Counted from the stretch's first letter, positions 17,073 through 25,260 are shown. The stretch is DNA of 64,000 nt from Guptibacillus hwajinpoensis (GCF_020524165.1 NZ_JAIVKU010000005.1:434001-498000); one strand, 5' to 3'. The notes: a model not told the origin generated them from the letters alone. Numbers and translations are program-made.

Positions 17073-17560
17073 TGTTCATCGCCCTCCTTTTGCATCATAA
17101 TCGTTTCCATAATGACCGCTACACAATTCATAATCATGAAAATGGCACCAACTGGTATCGCTGCATATGCCCAACCCATAGAAATGTTCATAGCAGGGGA
17201 TGTTTGATGAACAATATTCCCCATTAAGACAAACCCGTAATTCACCAACACAGAAAGAAACACAATCGAAACGACATAAACGAATACATTCAGTACAACT
17301 TTTGCACGTTCAGACAACAATTCTTTAATCGCATCGACTGAGATTAAATCCCGTTTTCGAATCGCTAAAGCAGATCCAATAAAGACACTCCAAACCATTA
17401 AATATCTTGCTAACTCTTCAGACCACCTTAATGAATCCTTCAACACAAATCTTGAAAACACTTGATAGAAGATAACGGCTGACATCACCATAATCAAAAG
17501 AGCTAAAATGACGCCAAGAACCTTATTAAATCGATCAATGTTTTTGATGATTGTATTCAT
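17069..17560 (-). CDS. dctQ: TRAP transporter small permease DctQ
   Basis: A 163-residue DctQ-type subunit with four predicted membrane helices and the family motif RWSEELARYLMVWSVFIGSALAIRKRD (near 45-70; the ELARYLMVW core is diagnostic). I chose the ATG at 17560, which lies 11 nt after GGGGGAGG. This SD lies within a predicted hairpin in the dctP-dctQ gap, so translation may be damped relative to dctP. It is stop/start coupled to dctM. Confidence 0.9.
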   Translation of the reverse strand: MNTIIKNIDRFNKVLGVILALLIMVMSAVIFYQVFSRFVLKDSLRWSEELARYLMVWSVFIGSALAIRKRDLISVDAIKELLSERAKVVLNVFVYVVSIVFLSVLVNYGFVLMGNIVHQTSPAMNISMGWAYAAIPVGAIFMIMNCVAVIMETIMMQKEGDEQ

Positions 17561-17573
17561 ATGTAACCTAACC

Positions 17574-17600
17574 TCCCCCATAAAACAATATGATGGGGGA
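17574..17600 (-). promoter_or_regulatory. Hairpin covering the dctQ Shine-Dalgarno
   Basis: An 8-bp stem TCCCCCAT/ATGGGGGA lies between dctP and dctQ. One arm includes the GGGGGAGG SD of dctQ. It could lower DctQM output or protect the dctP transcript end; it has no T-run. Confidence 0.5.
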
Positions 17601-17635
17601 AGGTTATCCCCACATCATAAGTCTAATGCCTGCTT

Positions 17636-18667
17636 TTATTTCGCAGCATCCTGGATTTGTTTAATTAAATCTTCTCCAACTTGATCAGCATACTGATCAT
17701 ATACGGACGTCGTTGCTTTCTGGAAGGCCTTTTTATCGACATCTTCAACAATTTCCATACCTTGATCTTTCAAATCTGCAATCATTTCTTCTTCCATATC
17801 TGCAACGATTTCACGTTCATACTCTGCACCTTCAGAAGCTGCTTCTTGTAGCGCTTTTTGTTGATCTTCAGAAAGACCTTCAAACACTTGTGAACTTACT
17901 AATAGTGCCGCTGGTGAATAGAAATGACCCGTTAGTGTTAAATAATCTTGAACTTCATAGAAGCGAGAAGTTGAAATAATCGGAACTGGATTCTCCTGTC
18001 CATCAACGACGCCCTGTTGTAAGGCAGTAAATAGCTCTGTAAATGACATTGGCGTTGGATCAGCACCCATGGCTTTAAAGGAATCCATGTGTACGTTGTT
18101 TTCCATCGTACGGATCTTCAATCCCTTTAGATCCTCTGGCTTTTCAATTGGGTGCTGGCTGTTCGTAATATGACGGAACCCATTCTCCCACCAAGCAAGA
18201 CCTTTTAAGCTTTGGTCTTCAAGACCAGATAAGAGATCCTGACCAATTTCACCATCTAATACTTTGTATGCGTGTTCACGATTTTCAAAAAGAAACGGAA
18301 GATCGACAACATTAATTTCAGGGGCAAAACCACCAAGTGGACCAGTCGAAGTAAGGACCATATCTAACGATCCAACTTGAAGACTTTCAACCATGTCACG
18401 TTCGCCACCGAGTGATCCATTTGGGAAAATTTCAATCGCTAGCTCACCGTCGGACTTTTCTTCAACGAGGTCAGCAAAATGTTCAAGACCTTTGTAGTAA
18501 TGAGAGTCTTCAGCAAGCGTTATCCCAACCTGCAATGTTTTCGCTTCGCCTGAAGCGGCTTCTCCTCCACTTGAATCTGCCTGTTGATTTCCTCCACCAC
18601 AAGCAACAAGTACGCTGAGACTTAATGCTGTCGTAGCACCTAATATCTTTTTAGATAAACTCTTCAT
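17636..18667 (-). CDS. dctP: TRAP transporter periplasmic-type solute-binding lipoprotein DctP
   Basis: A 343-residue lipoprotein. The signal peptide ends in the lipobox LVAC (Cys near residue 22), followed by a Gly/Ser/Glu linker and the DctP fold. Typical segments are GSLGGERDMVESLQVGSLDM (near 85-105), GFRHITNSQHPIEKPEDLKGLKIRT with its substrate-binding arginine, and DGQENPV (near 215-225). It captures the carboxylate outside the cell for DctQM. The gene lies 20 bp downstream of the acid-sugar kinase and has a GGAGG SD. Confidence 0.93.
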   Translation of the reverse strand: MKSLSKKILGATTALSLSVLVACGGGNQQADSSGGEAASGEAKTLQVGITLAEDSHYYKGLEHFADLVEEKSDGELAIEIFPNGSLGGERDMVESLQVGSLDMVLTSTGPLGGFAPEINVVDLPFLFENREHAYKVLDGEIGQDLLSGLEDQSLKGLAWWENGFRHITNSQHPIEKPEDLKGLKIRTMENNVHMDSFKAMGADPTPMSFTELFTALQQGVVDGQENPVPIISTSRFYEVQDYLTLTGHFYSPAALLVSSQVFEGLSEDQQKALQEAASEGAEYEREIVADMEEEMIADLKDQGMEIVEDVDKKAFQKATTSVYDQYADQVGEDLIKQIQDAAK

Positions 18668-18687
18668 CTTTTTTCCTCCAATATGAT

Positions 18688-20007
18688 TTATTGTTTGACC
18701 GTTTGCATCGTAACTTCCTTCAAGGTCTGAAGCGCTTTCACAAGAGCCCGCTCACTTCCAAATGCGCCTGCTTTCGTTGCAAGAGGGAGACGATCGTACA
18801 AACCTCCGAATAATGTGCCATACGGAAGTCCGTCTTCCACTTCTCCGATAATTCGAATGCCCTTTCCATTCAACACCTTGCACGTTGCTCCAGCAATGTC
18901 ACCACCTGTTAACACGGCACCCTGGATTCGTTTCTTTTCAATGAGACGACCAGCGATGATGCCAAGTGCATCAGCAATTCGGCTTCCAACTTCCATGTTT
19001 GATAGTCCGAGAGTCTGTTGGAATTCCCTTACTTGTTTGATTGCATCGGCATCGCGATTCGTTGAGACAATTACGTCTCCTTTGTCTAGAAGAACTTCTC
19101 CTAATTGAACGGCTCGTTCGATTTCACTCTGCCGTTCTTTTTCACCTAAGAACTTATACGGAGCAATCATGACTTCTTCAATACTTGTCTGCCGCTTTAA
19201 CTCTTCCACTTGTTTGTGGGTAATTGCACTAATGCTTCCCGCCACAACTAATAGTGGTAATTGTTTATTCTCACAATCTTCTATTGAAAGCGTTTGATCA
19301 TGAAACGAGTTACAAAGATGATAGGCAATACCCGCTGATCCAACCCAAAGAATATTTTCTTCCAGTTGTTGTGTTGCTTCAACGATGGTATGTAATTCTT
19401 CATCTGTCTCCGCATCTACCACCACAATTTTCGAGGGACTCTGAAGCGATAGCGCTTTCATCTTTTGGGCTAAGGACTCTTTCCCTTCTCGAACATCCCG
19501 GATAGAGATAAGTTCCACTTCCCGCTTACTCTGCTTTTGCAAAAGCTCAGGTAAGTAGCTTTCATTCACTGGACAAGTCGGATCACTTGCGATTTCAGTC
19601 TCTTCAAGCTGTACGCCATCGACATAATGGATCCCATTCAAGGTGACTCGTCCGCTTTTTGGAAAAGCAGGAACAACGAAAGCGACATTAAAATCATACA
19701 CATCCATCACAGCATCAATTTCTGTACCAATGTTCCCTCTCATCGTGGAATCAATTTTTTTCAAAACAGATGTTACGCCTAGCTCACGTAACTGTTTCGA
19801 TAGCTTCGACACGATTGCATGAGCATTCTCAGTCGGAATGGCGCGACTGTTGGAATTTAATACAATCACATCTCCAGTCATGTTGGTAGGTTGCAAGATT
19901 GTATCAGGAAACAACACCGTTGTATCTAACCCCTGTTTTGCAAATTGTACCCCCGTATCATTCGCTCCTGTTAAGTCATCTGCAATAACTGCTAATTTCA
20001 AAACCAT
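18688..20007 (-). CDS. Four-carbon acid-sugar kinase (DUF1537 family)
   Basis: A 439-residue kinase. The ATG at 20007 follows AAAGGGGG; the frame runs 19 codons further upstream without an SD. The N-terminal domain starts LKLAVIADDLTGANDTGVQFA (DDLTGANDTG is the family signature), followed by KKIDSTMRGNIGTEIDAVM. The C-terminal nucleotide-binding domain has LTGGDIAGATCKVL (near 375-390). Characterised members phosphorylate D-threonate, D-erythronate or L-threonate at the 4-hydroxyl, feeding PdxA2 or aldolase branches. With PdxA here, the expected product is a 4-phospho-C4 acid. It is the first gene of kinase-dctP-dctQ-dctM-pdxA. Confidence 0.9.
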   Translation of the reverse strand: MVLKLAVIADDLTGANDTGVQFAKQGLDTTVLFPDTILQPTNMTGDVIVLNSNSRAIPTENAHAIVSKLSKQLRELGVTSVLKKIDSTMRGNIGTEIDAVMDVYDFNVAFVVPAFPKSGRVTLNGIHYVDGVQLEETEIASDPTCPVNESYLPELLQKQSKREVELISIRDVREGKESLAQKMKALSLQSPSKIVVVDAETDEELHTIVEATQQLEENILWVGSAGIAYHLCNSFHDQTLSIEDCENKQLPLLVVAGSISAITHKQVEELKRQTSIEEVMIAPYKFLGEKERQSEIERAVQLGEVLLDKGDVIVSTNRDADAIKQVREFQQTLGLSNMEVGSRIADALGIIAGRLIEKKRIQGAVLTGGDIAGATCKVLNGKGIRIIGEVEDGLPYGTLFGGLYDRLPLATKAGAFGSERALVKALQTLKEVTMQTVKQ

Positions 20008-20132
20008 TCCCACCCCCTTTCGATTAACAAGTGTGAGAGAACTAACTCTTCTCTTCCTGTTCACTCACGTTCATTTTTACTTTTCAACAACCAATCTCAT
20101 TGATTCAGTTCTCTTAACGACCTGGCACTGTT

Positions 20133-20271
20133 TTATAAAGAAACGTTTTAAAACGCTTACATTTATTATAGTATACGAATATGTTGCATATAACAATACT
20201 ATTTTTAAACTTTTCTACTTAATACGAAATTAGTTGCATGTTGCAACAATAATATGTTGCATTTTGAAACA
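20133..20271 (-). promoter_or_regulatory. Promoter, TTGCA operators and cre-like site upstream of acid-sugar kinase
   Basis: Read on the minus strand there is a good TATAAT with a poor -35, as for an activated promoter. A half-site ATGTTGCA lies at 20181-20188. Upstream are two palindromes: GTTGCA-TGT-TGCAAC (20233-20247, perfect) and TGTTGCA-TTT-TGAAACA (20255-20271). A one-mismatch cre-like sequence lies downstream of the -10 (near 20150-20164). I infer binding by the PrpR-like regulator encoded next door. Confidence 0.55.
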
Positions 20272-20326
20272 ACTGGAGGTTTCTTTTAAAAAAACACCAC
20301 TGTATACCAAGAATCGAGCACAAAAA

Positions 20327-20353
20327 AGACGCAAGCCTATAATTTAAGCTTGC
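20327..20353 (-). terminator. Terminator of larEBC-regulator operon
   Basis: CGCAAGC/GCTTGCG stem followed by CTTTTTTG on the minus strand. It overlaps the regulator stop codon. Confidence 0.7.
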
Positions 20354-22115
20354 GCCATAACGTTGATCGATTGATACCGAGTCGTTTTGCTGCTTTCGAT
20401 TGATTCATCTCTTCTTCTTCAAGCACTTGAGTAATGACTCGCTTTTCAATGTCTTTTAATGTCCCGCTTATTTCCATTTGATTTCGTTCAGATTCTTCCT
20501 CTTCTTGACGTTGTTTTAATAGCGAAATGACCGAAGAGACTTCTTCCTGTTCTAAATAATAGGAGTTCGAATGTAAAACGAGCTGTTCAATCACTTGCTT
20601 CAGCTGATCGACATTACGCGGCCAATCATATTCAACCAGTTCTTGCATCGCTTCCGGCCTCACCCCAACAATTTGTTTGCTGTACTTCGAATGAAATTCC
20701 GAAATAAAGACTGGAATTAAATTCTCAATGTCTTCCACACGTTCTCTAAGAGGCGGTAGATAGATAATTAACCTGCCTAAAAGGGTAAACAGCTCGTGAT
20801 CGATTGTAGCATGACGTTCATCGATAGTGAACTCATCAGCCGACGACACAATCAGCCGAGGCAACTTTCCTTTGTTGGCATGAAAGTAATGATACAACTC
20901 TTTTTGTGAATAGGCGTCTAACCGATCGATACGCTTTAAATAAACAATTCCATTGGCATGATCCTTAAAAAAATTCTCTTGAAGCAACTCTTTTAACTGC
21001 CCCTCTTTCATTAACTCACAATGAATGGTAATAAACGGTTCGTTGTTTTTCTTGCTTTTCAAGTAGATCGATTGAGCAACTGTATCTTTTCCATTACCGG
21101 TTTCCCCAATAATCCATAAGGGTTCAGTCATTCTACTGTACTTCTCCACTTGTTTCAACACTTCTTGCATTGGTTTGCTTTTTCCGGTCATCAGCACATG
21201 AGGGATAGTCGTTTGCACTTCAACGGCGTATCGCTCACCATCTTCCTTCTGAACAGTGGTTTGATTTGGGAAAGCTTTCTCGAGAAATAATATAAGATGT
21301 TCTTCATTAAATTGTGAACTTACATTCCATAACTGGTTATGAAGGGTAAGCATTTTCGTTTGAGTTGTTTTAGTTTTGAAAGTAGCCTCCATGATTTCTT
21401 TCAACTCAGGAGAGTTTTCAATCATTTCATGAGCGAATGCGGCGTGAAATTGTTTGTTTGCACAAATCACCTTTCCGTCATCAGACACAACGCCAATCAA
21501 TCTCTCCTCAGCGTCAATGATGGATTGATAAACTAAAATTTCTTCGTGCAATTTTGAGAATAGCTGATACACTCTCCTCGCTTCATCCAATGACTCCATA
21601 ACCGCTTCTTTCCCCGAGGTGATTAGCACCCCATTCATGCCTAACTGCTTCGCTGCTTCAACAGTGACAACGTCCCCAATAACAACTTCGTATCCATCAT
21701 TTTTTAAACTCTTTAAGCGATCCTCCACTTCAACATCTTTCTGGATGGTCATTGTATTAATGTCCAAATCCAATAAGTTACAGATTGTAGCAGCTCCTTG
21801 AGAAATATTCGGAAACCCCACAATCGCTGCCTTACCAGAAAACCCTTTGACCAGCGTTAAGAGACGAAGAATATCATAACCGGAAACCTGAATATCAATC
21901 ACCGGAATGGATACTACCTCCTGCACCAATGAGGCCGTCCCCCCGCGACTAATGATCATATCATAGCCATCTGCCTTCGATCTTTGGGCAATCTCAACCC
22001 CTTCATACAAGTTACCCATTTCCGTATGTAGCTCAAAATCAGTGACTTCTTCTGCGATTTCTCGCATGATCTCGATTAACCCTTCATAAGGCGCAATAAC
22101 GAGTGCTTTTATCAT
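20337..22115 (-). CDS. PrpR-like AAA+ regulator lacking the sigma-54 GAFTGA loop
   Basis: A 592-residue regulator. The PrpR-type sensor domain (about 1-175) starts MIKALVIAPYEGLIEIM and has the ISRGGTASLV motif. A PAS-like segment follows (about 195-290), then an AAA+ domain with Walker A GETGNGKD (near 335) and the conserved LPPLRERVEDI stretch, and a C-terminal Fis-type HTH (AAKRLGINRSTLWRKLKL). Where sigma-54 activators have GAFTGA, this protein has ELLQENFFKDHANGIVYL; the loop is gone, and the Walker B region (GIVYLKRID) is degenerate. It probably acts at ordinary sigma-A promoters. It lies 44 bp after larC2 and is co-transcribed with the cofactor genes. Confidence 0.85.
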   Translation of the reverse strand: MIKALVIAPYEGLIEIMREIAEEVTDFELHTEMGNLYEGVEIAQRSKADGYDMIISRGGTASLVQEVVSIPVIDIQVSGYDILRLLTLVKGFSGKAAIVGFPNISQGAATICNLLDLDINTMTIQKDVEVEDRLKSLKNDGYEVVIGDVVTVEAAKQLGMNGVLITSGKEAVMESLDEARRVYQLFSKLHEEILVYQSIIDAEERLIGVVSDDGKVICANKQFHAAFAHEMIENSPELKEIMEATFKTKTTQTKMLTLHNQLWNVSSQFNEEHLILFLEKAFPNQTTVQKEDGERYAVEVQTTIPHVLMTGKSKPMQEVLKQVEKYSRMTEPLWIIGETGNGKDTVAQSIYLKSKKNNEPFITIHCELMKEGQLKELLQENFFKDHANGIVYLKRIDRLDAYSQKELYHYFHANKGKLPRLIVSSADEFTIDERHATIDHELFTLLGRLIIYLPPLRERVEDIENLIPVFISEFHSKYSKQIVGVRPEAMQELVEYDWPRNVDQLKQVIEQLVLHSNSYYLEQEEVSSVISLLKQRQEEEESERNQMEISGTLKDIEKRVITQVLEEEEMNQSKAAKRLGINRSTLWRKLKL

Positions 22116-22159
22116 CTCTATTTACCTCCTGCCCTAAATAACTGTGTTAGAAGGAGATA

Positions 22160-22636
22160 TTACTTGTGATCCAGTATTTTTTCCCACACAATTTTGTAGA
22201 CTTCTTTTATTGGAACATGATGTTTCTCAGCAATCTCCCGACAATCTTCGTATTCAGGAGCATTCTCAACAACTTTTCCCTCGTGAATCCCCTGTTTCAC
22301 CGTTACACTTCCCCATACGGTTTCCACTTGGTAGAATTTTCTCGCTAGGCGGTGGACAGATATCGGGAAATGGCGAATACCAAGCGTTGTTGTCTCTCTG
22401 AACAAAACACTCTTAATCTCATCCAAGTTCGTTCGATCACATAAGAGCTGAAGCAACACGCCAGGACGATTTTTCTTCATATAAATAGAAGAATAGAAGA
22501 CATCATTCGCCCCACAATCAAACAACTTCTCCATCACATACCCTAGCCACTCACCAGGCATGTCATCAAGATTAACCTCAACCTTGATCATCCCATGATC
22601 AAGATGCTCTTCCCCATGTGCAAATCGTTGCGACAT
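22160..22636 (-). CDS. larC: LarC2: C-terminal part of the NPN nickel insertase
   Basis: A 158-residue C-terminal LarC domain (VEVNLDDMPGEWLGYVMEKLFDCGANDVFYSSIYMKKNRPG; the LDDM and MKKNRPG motifs are typical). LarC is the CTP-dependent cyclometallase that inserts nickel to finish the pincer cofactor. In L. plantarum LarC1 and LarC2 are joined by programmed frameshifting. Here the second part has its own ATG, 19 nt after the larC1 stop and in a different frame, with GGGG 9 nt upstream, so separate initiation is possible. Confidence 0.85.
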   Translation of the reverse strand: MSQRFAHGEEHLDHGMIKVEVNLDDMPGEWLGYVMEKLFDCGANDVFYSSIYMKKNRPGVLLQLLCDRTNLDEIKSVLFRETTTLGIRHFPISVHRLARKFYQVETVWGSVTVKQGIHEGKVVENAPEYEDCREIAEKHHVPIKEVYKIVWEKILDHK

Positions 22637-22655
22637 CCACTCTCACCCCTTTCCT

Positions 22656-23384
22656 TTAATGACTGCCGAGCAAGGCCCGAAGGACGTTCGGATGATCCGG
22701 GAAATCCTTCGTTCCTGCACCATAACCGATAGCTTCAATTGTAAAAGAAGGCATTGGTCCATATTCATTCACAAGGGCTGCTAAAATTCCTCCGCCTGTT
22801 GGTGTTGTTAATTCCCCTTTGATTTCTGTACGTTGAATCGGTATACCTTTTAACAACTCTAAAGTTGCCGGTGCAGGTACAGGATACAAGCCGTGAGCAA
22901 TGCGGATTTTTCCATTGCCTACTGGAACCGGAGAGGAAACGATTTTTGAGATATCCAATGAATCAATTAAAATACTCGCTCCAACAATGTCGACGATCGA
23001 GTCGACTGCGCCAACCTCGTGAAAGTGAACCTTCTCAAACGCCATGTTATGTATTTTGGCTTCCGCTCTCCCTATTTTTTCAAATATGGAAAGCGCCATC
23101 GCCGTCACATTTTCATTTAATTCCGCTTTGTTGATCATCGTCACAATATCAGAATAATGGCGGTGGTGATGTCCTCCTTCATGCTCGGTTAGGATCACAT
23201 CAAACTTTGTAGCAGAAACGCCCTTTTTCACTACTTTATACGATTCTAGCTTGTATTCCGATTCGATCTCTAATTTCGCAATTTCCTTTTCAAGAAGCGC
23301 TAAATCTCCACCAAGATCAAGTAGCGCTCCAATTGTCATATCCCCACTAATTCCAGAAAAGCAATCAAGATACAATGTTCTCAT
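22656..23384 (-). CDS. larC: LarC1: N-terminal part of the NPN nickel insertase
   Basis: A 242-residue protein beginning MRTLYLDCFSGISGDMTIGALLDLG, the LarC signature. I prefer the ATG at 23384 (AGAGG 9 nt upstream) to the ATG three codons earlier, which sits directly on the SD. A histidine-rich loop, HEGGHHHRHY (near 68-77), probably binds nickel. HFHEVGAVDSIVDIVG (near 120-135) and TPTGGGILAAL (near 195) are further conserved motifs. It ends at ALLGSH just before larC2, so the full LarC is split across two frames. Confidence 0.9.
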   Translation of the reverse strand: MRTLYLDCFSGISGDMTIGALLDLGGDLALLEKEIAKLEIESEYKLESYKVVKKGVSATKFDVILTEHEGGHHHRHYSDIVTMINKAELNENVTAMALSIFEKIGRAEAKIHNMAFEKVHFHEVGAVDSIVDIVGASILIDSLDISKIVSSPVPVGNGKIRIAHGLYPVPAPATLELLKGIPIQRTEIKGELTTPTGGGILAALVNEYGPMPSFTIEAIGYGAGTKDFPDHPNVLRALLGSH

Positions 23385-23396
23385 GTCATTCATCCT

Positions 23397-24164
23397 CTAA
23401 TCTAGTATCGTATTTCGATGATTTTTATGAATCAATGTTGCGTAATAACCGGCACCAAACCCGTTGTCGATATTCATCACACTAATCCCTGGTGAACATG
23501 CATTAAGCATGGATAGCAATGAAGAAACTCCTTGAAAATTCGCGCCATACCCAATGCTCGTCGGCACCGCTACAATTGGATTACTAATCAACCCACCAAC
23601 AACACTTGTGAGGGCGCCTTCCATCCCCGCGACCGTAATCGCGACCGTCGCATTTTCGATATCTTCAAGGTGATGAAATAGTCGATGAATGCCCGCCACA
23701 CCAACATCATACATGCGTTTCACCGAAGCCCCGAATGCTTCTGCTGTTACGGCTGCTTCTTCAGCTACAGGAAGATCTGAAGTACCAGCACACAACACGG
23801 CAATATAGCCATTATAGAGAAGAGCCGGTTCATCGGGATGTCTCCAGAATAAAGTGCGAGCAGACTTATTGTAGTCGAGATCCGCTACGACCTTCATCAC
23901 CTCTTCTGCTTTTTCCTCTGAAATCCTTGTTGCGAGTACTCGGTTCGTGTTTTTCTTTAGAGACGCGATAATATCAATCATTTGTTCTACTGTTTTTCCT
24001 TCACCAAAGATCACTTCAGGAAAACCAGTCCGGTCTTCGCGCTGGTGATCCACTTTCGCAAATCCAATATCCTCAAAGGAAGAAAGCAGCGTCTTCGCTT
24101 CCTTTATATCCATCTTTCCTTCTTTCACTTGATTTAGAACGTCATCTAAGTTTGTTGCTCCCAT
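23397..24164 (-). CDS. larB: LarB: pyridinium-3,5-biscarboxylate mononucleotide synthase
   Basis: A 255-residue LarB. The N-terminal roughly 90 residues are family-specific (FPEVIFGEGKTVEQMIDI). The C-terminal PurE-like domain has CAGTSDLPVAEEAAVTAEAFG (near 127-147), VAGMEGALTSVVGGL and PTSIGYGANFQGVSSLLSMLNAC. LarB carboxylates and hydrolyses nicotinic acid adenine dinucleotide, the first step of NPN synthesis. It lies 15 bp after larE and 12 bp before larC1 in one operon, with a strong GAGGAGG SD. Confidence 0.93.
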   Translation of the reverse strand: MGATNLDDVLNQVKEGKMDIKEAKTLLSSFEDIGFAKVDHQREDRTGFPEVIFGEGKTVEQMIDIIASLKKNTNRVLATRISEEKAEEVMKVVADLDYNKSARTLFWRHPDEPALLYNGYIAVLCAGTSDLPVAEEAAVTAEAFGASVKRMYDVGVAGIHRLFHHLEDIENATVAITVAGMEGALTSVVGGLISNPIVAVPTSIGYGANFQGVSSLLSMLNACSPGISVMNIDNGFGAGYYATLIHKNHRNTILD

Positions 24165-24179
24165 GCTGTACGCCTCCTC

Positions 24180-24989
24180 TTAATTGCTTTCTTCCAAAAC
24201 TTTGTTCATGCTTCCACTCTTATACCCATCAAGATCGATGGTCACGTATTGATAGCCAAACGATTGTAGCTTCTTCGATATGCTTCGATGATTAGCCATC
24301 ACTAGCTGCATGTCTTGAGGTTCAACCTCAATCCGAGCCATATCCCCATGCGTTCGAACACGAACCTGTCGAATGCGAAGACTCTTTAAGTAAGCTTCTG
24401 ATTTATCAACCTTCGTTAACTTCTCCTGAGTAATTTCCTCGCCATATGCAATGCGTGAAGACAAACAAGCAAACGAAGGCTTTTCCCAGGTTGGCAGATT
24501 TAATTCTTTTGAAAGGGTACGAATTTCATCCTTGTAAAGGTCCGCCTCTTGCAGCGGCCCCCGCACATCGTGCTCGATTGCTGCGCGGACTCCTGGTCGG
24601 TGCTCGCCCATATCGTCGGCAATTAAGCCATACACGACATTTTGAAACCCTTTCTCCCGCATAATCGGAACAACCTCTTCAAACAATCCATTTTTGCAAA
24701 AGTAACAGCGATTTTCATCATTCTGCGTATACCCCGGAATCGCAAGCTCAGACGTCTCAATCACCTGATGATGCGCACCAATTAATGACGCGAGCTGTTT
24801 CGCTTCCTCTAATTCACTGCTCGGATACGTTTCTGAATCAGCCGTAACCGCGAGCACATTTTCTTTACCTAGCACATCGATGGCAACTTTCAACAATAAA
24901 GTACTGTCTACTCCCCCAGAAAACGCCACGACAATGCTTTCCATCTCTTGTAATATCTCTTGCAACTTTTGATATTTATCGCTCAACAT
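24180..24989 (-). CDS. larE: LarE: ATP-dependent sulfur transferase for NPN synthesis
   Basis: A 269-residue PP-loop protein with AFSGGVDSTLL at residues 22-32. C175 (KPSFACLSSRI) aligns with the C176 of L. plantarum LarE, which gives up its sulfur and turns into dehydroalanine. A CYFC pair is at 95-98. LarE converts both carboxylates of the LarB product to thiocarboxylates. It is the first gene of larE-larB-larC1-larC2-regulator; upstream are a cre site and a TTGCA palindrome shared with the acid-sugar kinase promoter. Confidence 0.93.
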   Translation of the reverse strand: MLSDKYQKLQEILQEMESIVVAFSGGVDSTLLLKVAIDVLGKENVLAVTADSETYPSSELEEAKQLASLIGAHHQVIETSELAIPGYTQNDENRCYFCKNGLFEEVVPIMREKGFQNVVYGLIADDMGEHRPGVRAAIEHDVRGPLQEADLYKDEIRTLSKELNLPTWEKPSFACLSSRIAYGEEITQEKLTKVDKSEAYLKSLRIRQVRVRTHGDMARIEVEPQDMQLVMANHRSISKKLQSFGYQYVTIDLDGYKSGSMNKVLEESN

Positions 24990-25054
24990 GAGAATTTCAC
25001 TCCTTATGTAGGTTGTATTTATTTCATTTAAAACGCATTTGCATCACCAAAAAG

Positions 25055-25069
25055 TTGTAACCGTTTTCA
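25055..25069 (-). promoter_or_regulatory. cre site (CcpA) in the larE leader
   Basis: TTGTAACCGTTTTCA matches WTGNAANCGNWNNCW at every position. It lies about 70 bp upstream of the larE start. Confidence 0.6.
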
Positions 25070-25138
25070 ACTACCTATAAAAAATGTTGCAAAATAAATC
25101 TGTTGAAATGAACCACTTCTAAACATCTTCCACAGATA

Positions 25139-25166
25139 TTTTGCAATTTGCAACACATTCATTATA
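25139..25166 (-). promoter_or_regulatory. larE promoter region with TTGCA palindrome
   Basis: TTTTGCA-ATT-TGCAACA (25139-25155) is the same TGTTGCA-N3-TGCAACA pattern found before the acid-sugar kinase. A TATAAT (plus positions 25161-25166) lies next to it on the minus strand. A further half-site TGTTGCA lies at 25085-25091. Confidence 0.55.
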
Positions 25167-25196
25167 ATACAGTTTGTTCCAAAGGAAAAGAGGGAA

Positions 25197-25260
25197 ATCG
25201 CAGAATCGCTGGCGAATCGGGGAATCGCTGAGGGAATCGCAGGGACGGTTCTACTGATTC
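25197..25260 (+). repeat. GGGACGGTTCT element with GAATCGC array (copy B-f)
   Basis: Several degenerate GAATCGCTG units precede GGAATCGCAGGGACGGTTCT and a closing GATTC. It is the forward member of an inverted pair with 25390-25440. Confidence 0.7.

Noticed and set aside
23384..23393. Longer larC1 start (ATG at 23393)
   Set aside because: The SD AGAGG would directly touch that ATG; the ATG three codons later has proper spacing and the usual family start.
24446..24664. Plus-strand ORF inside larE
   Set aside because: Antisense shadow of a well-supported gene; no SD and no recognisable family.
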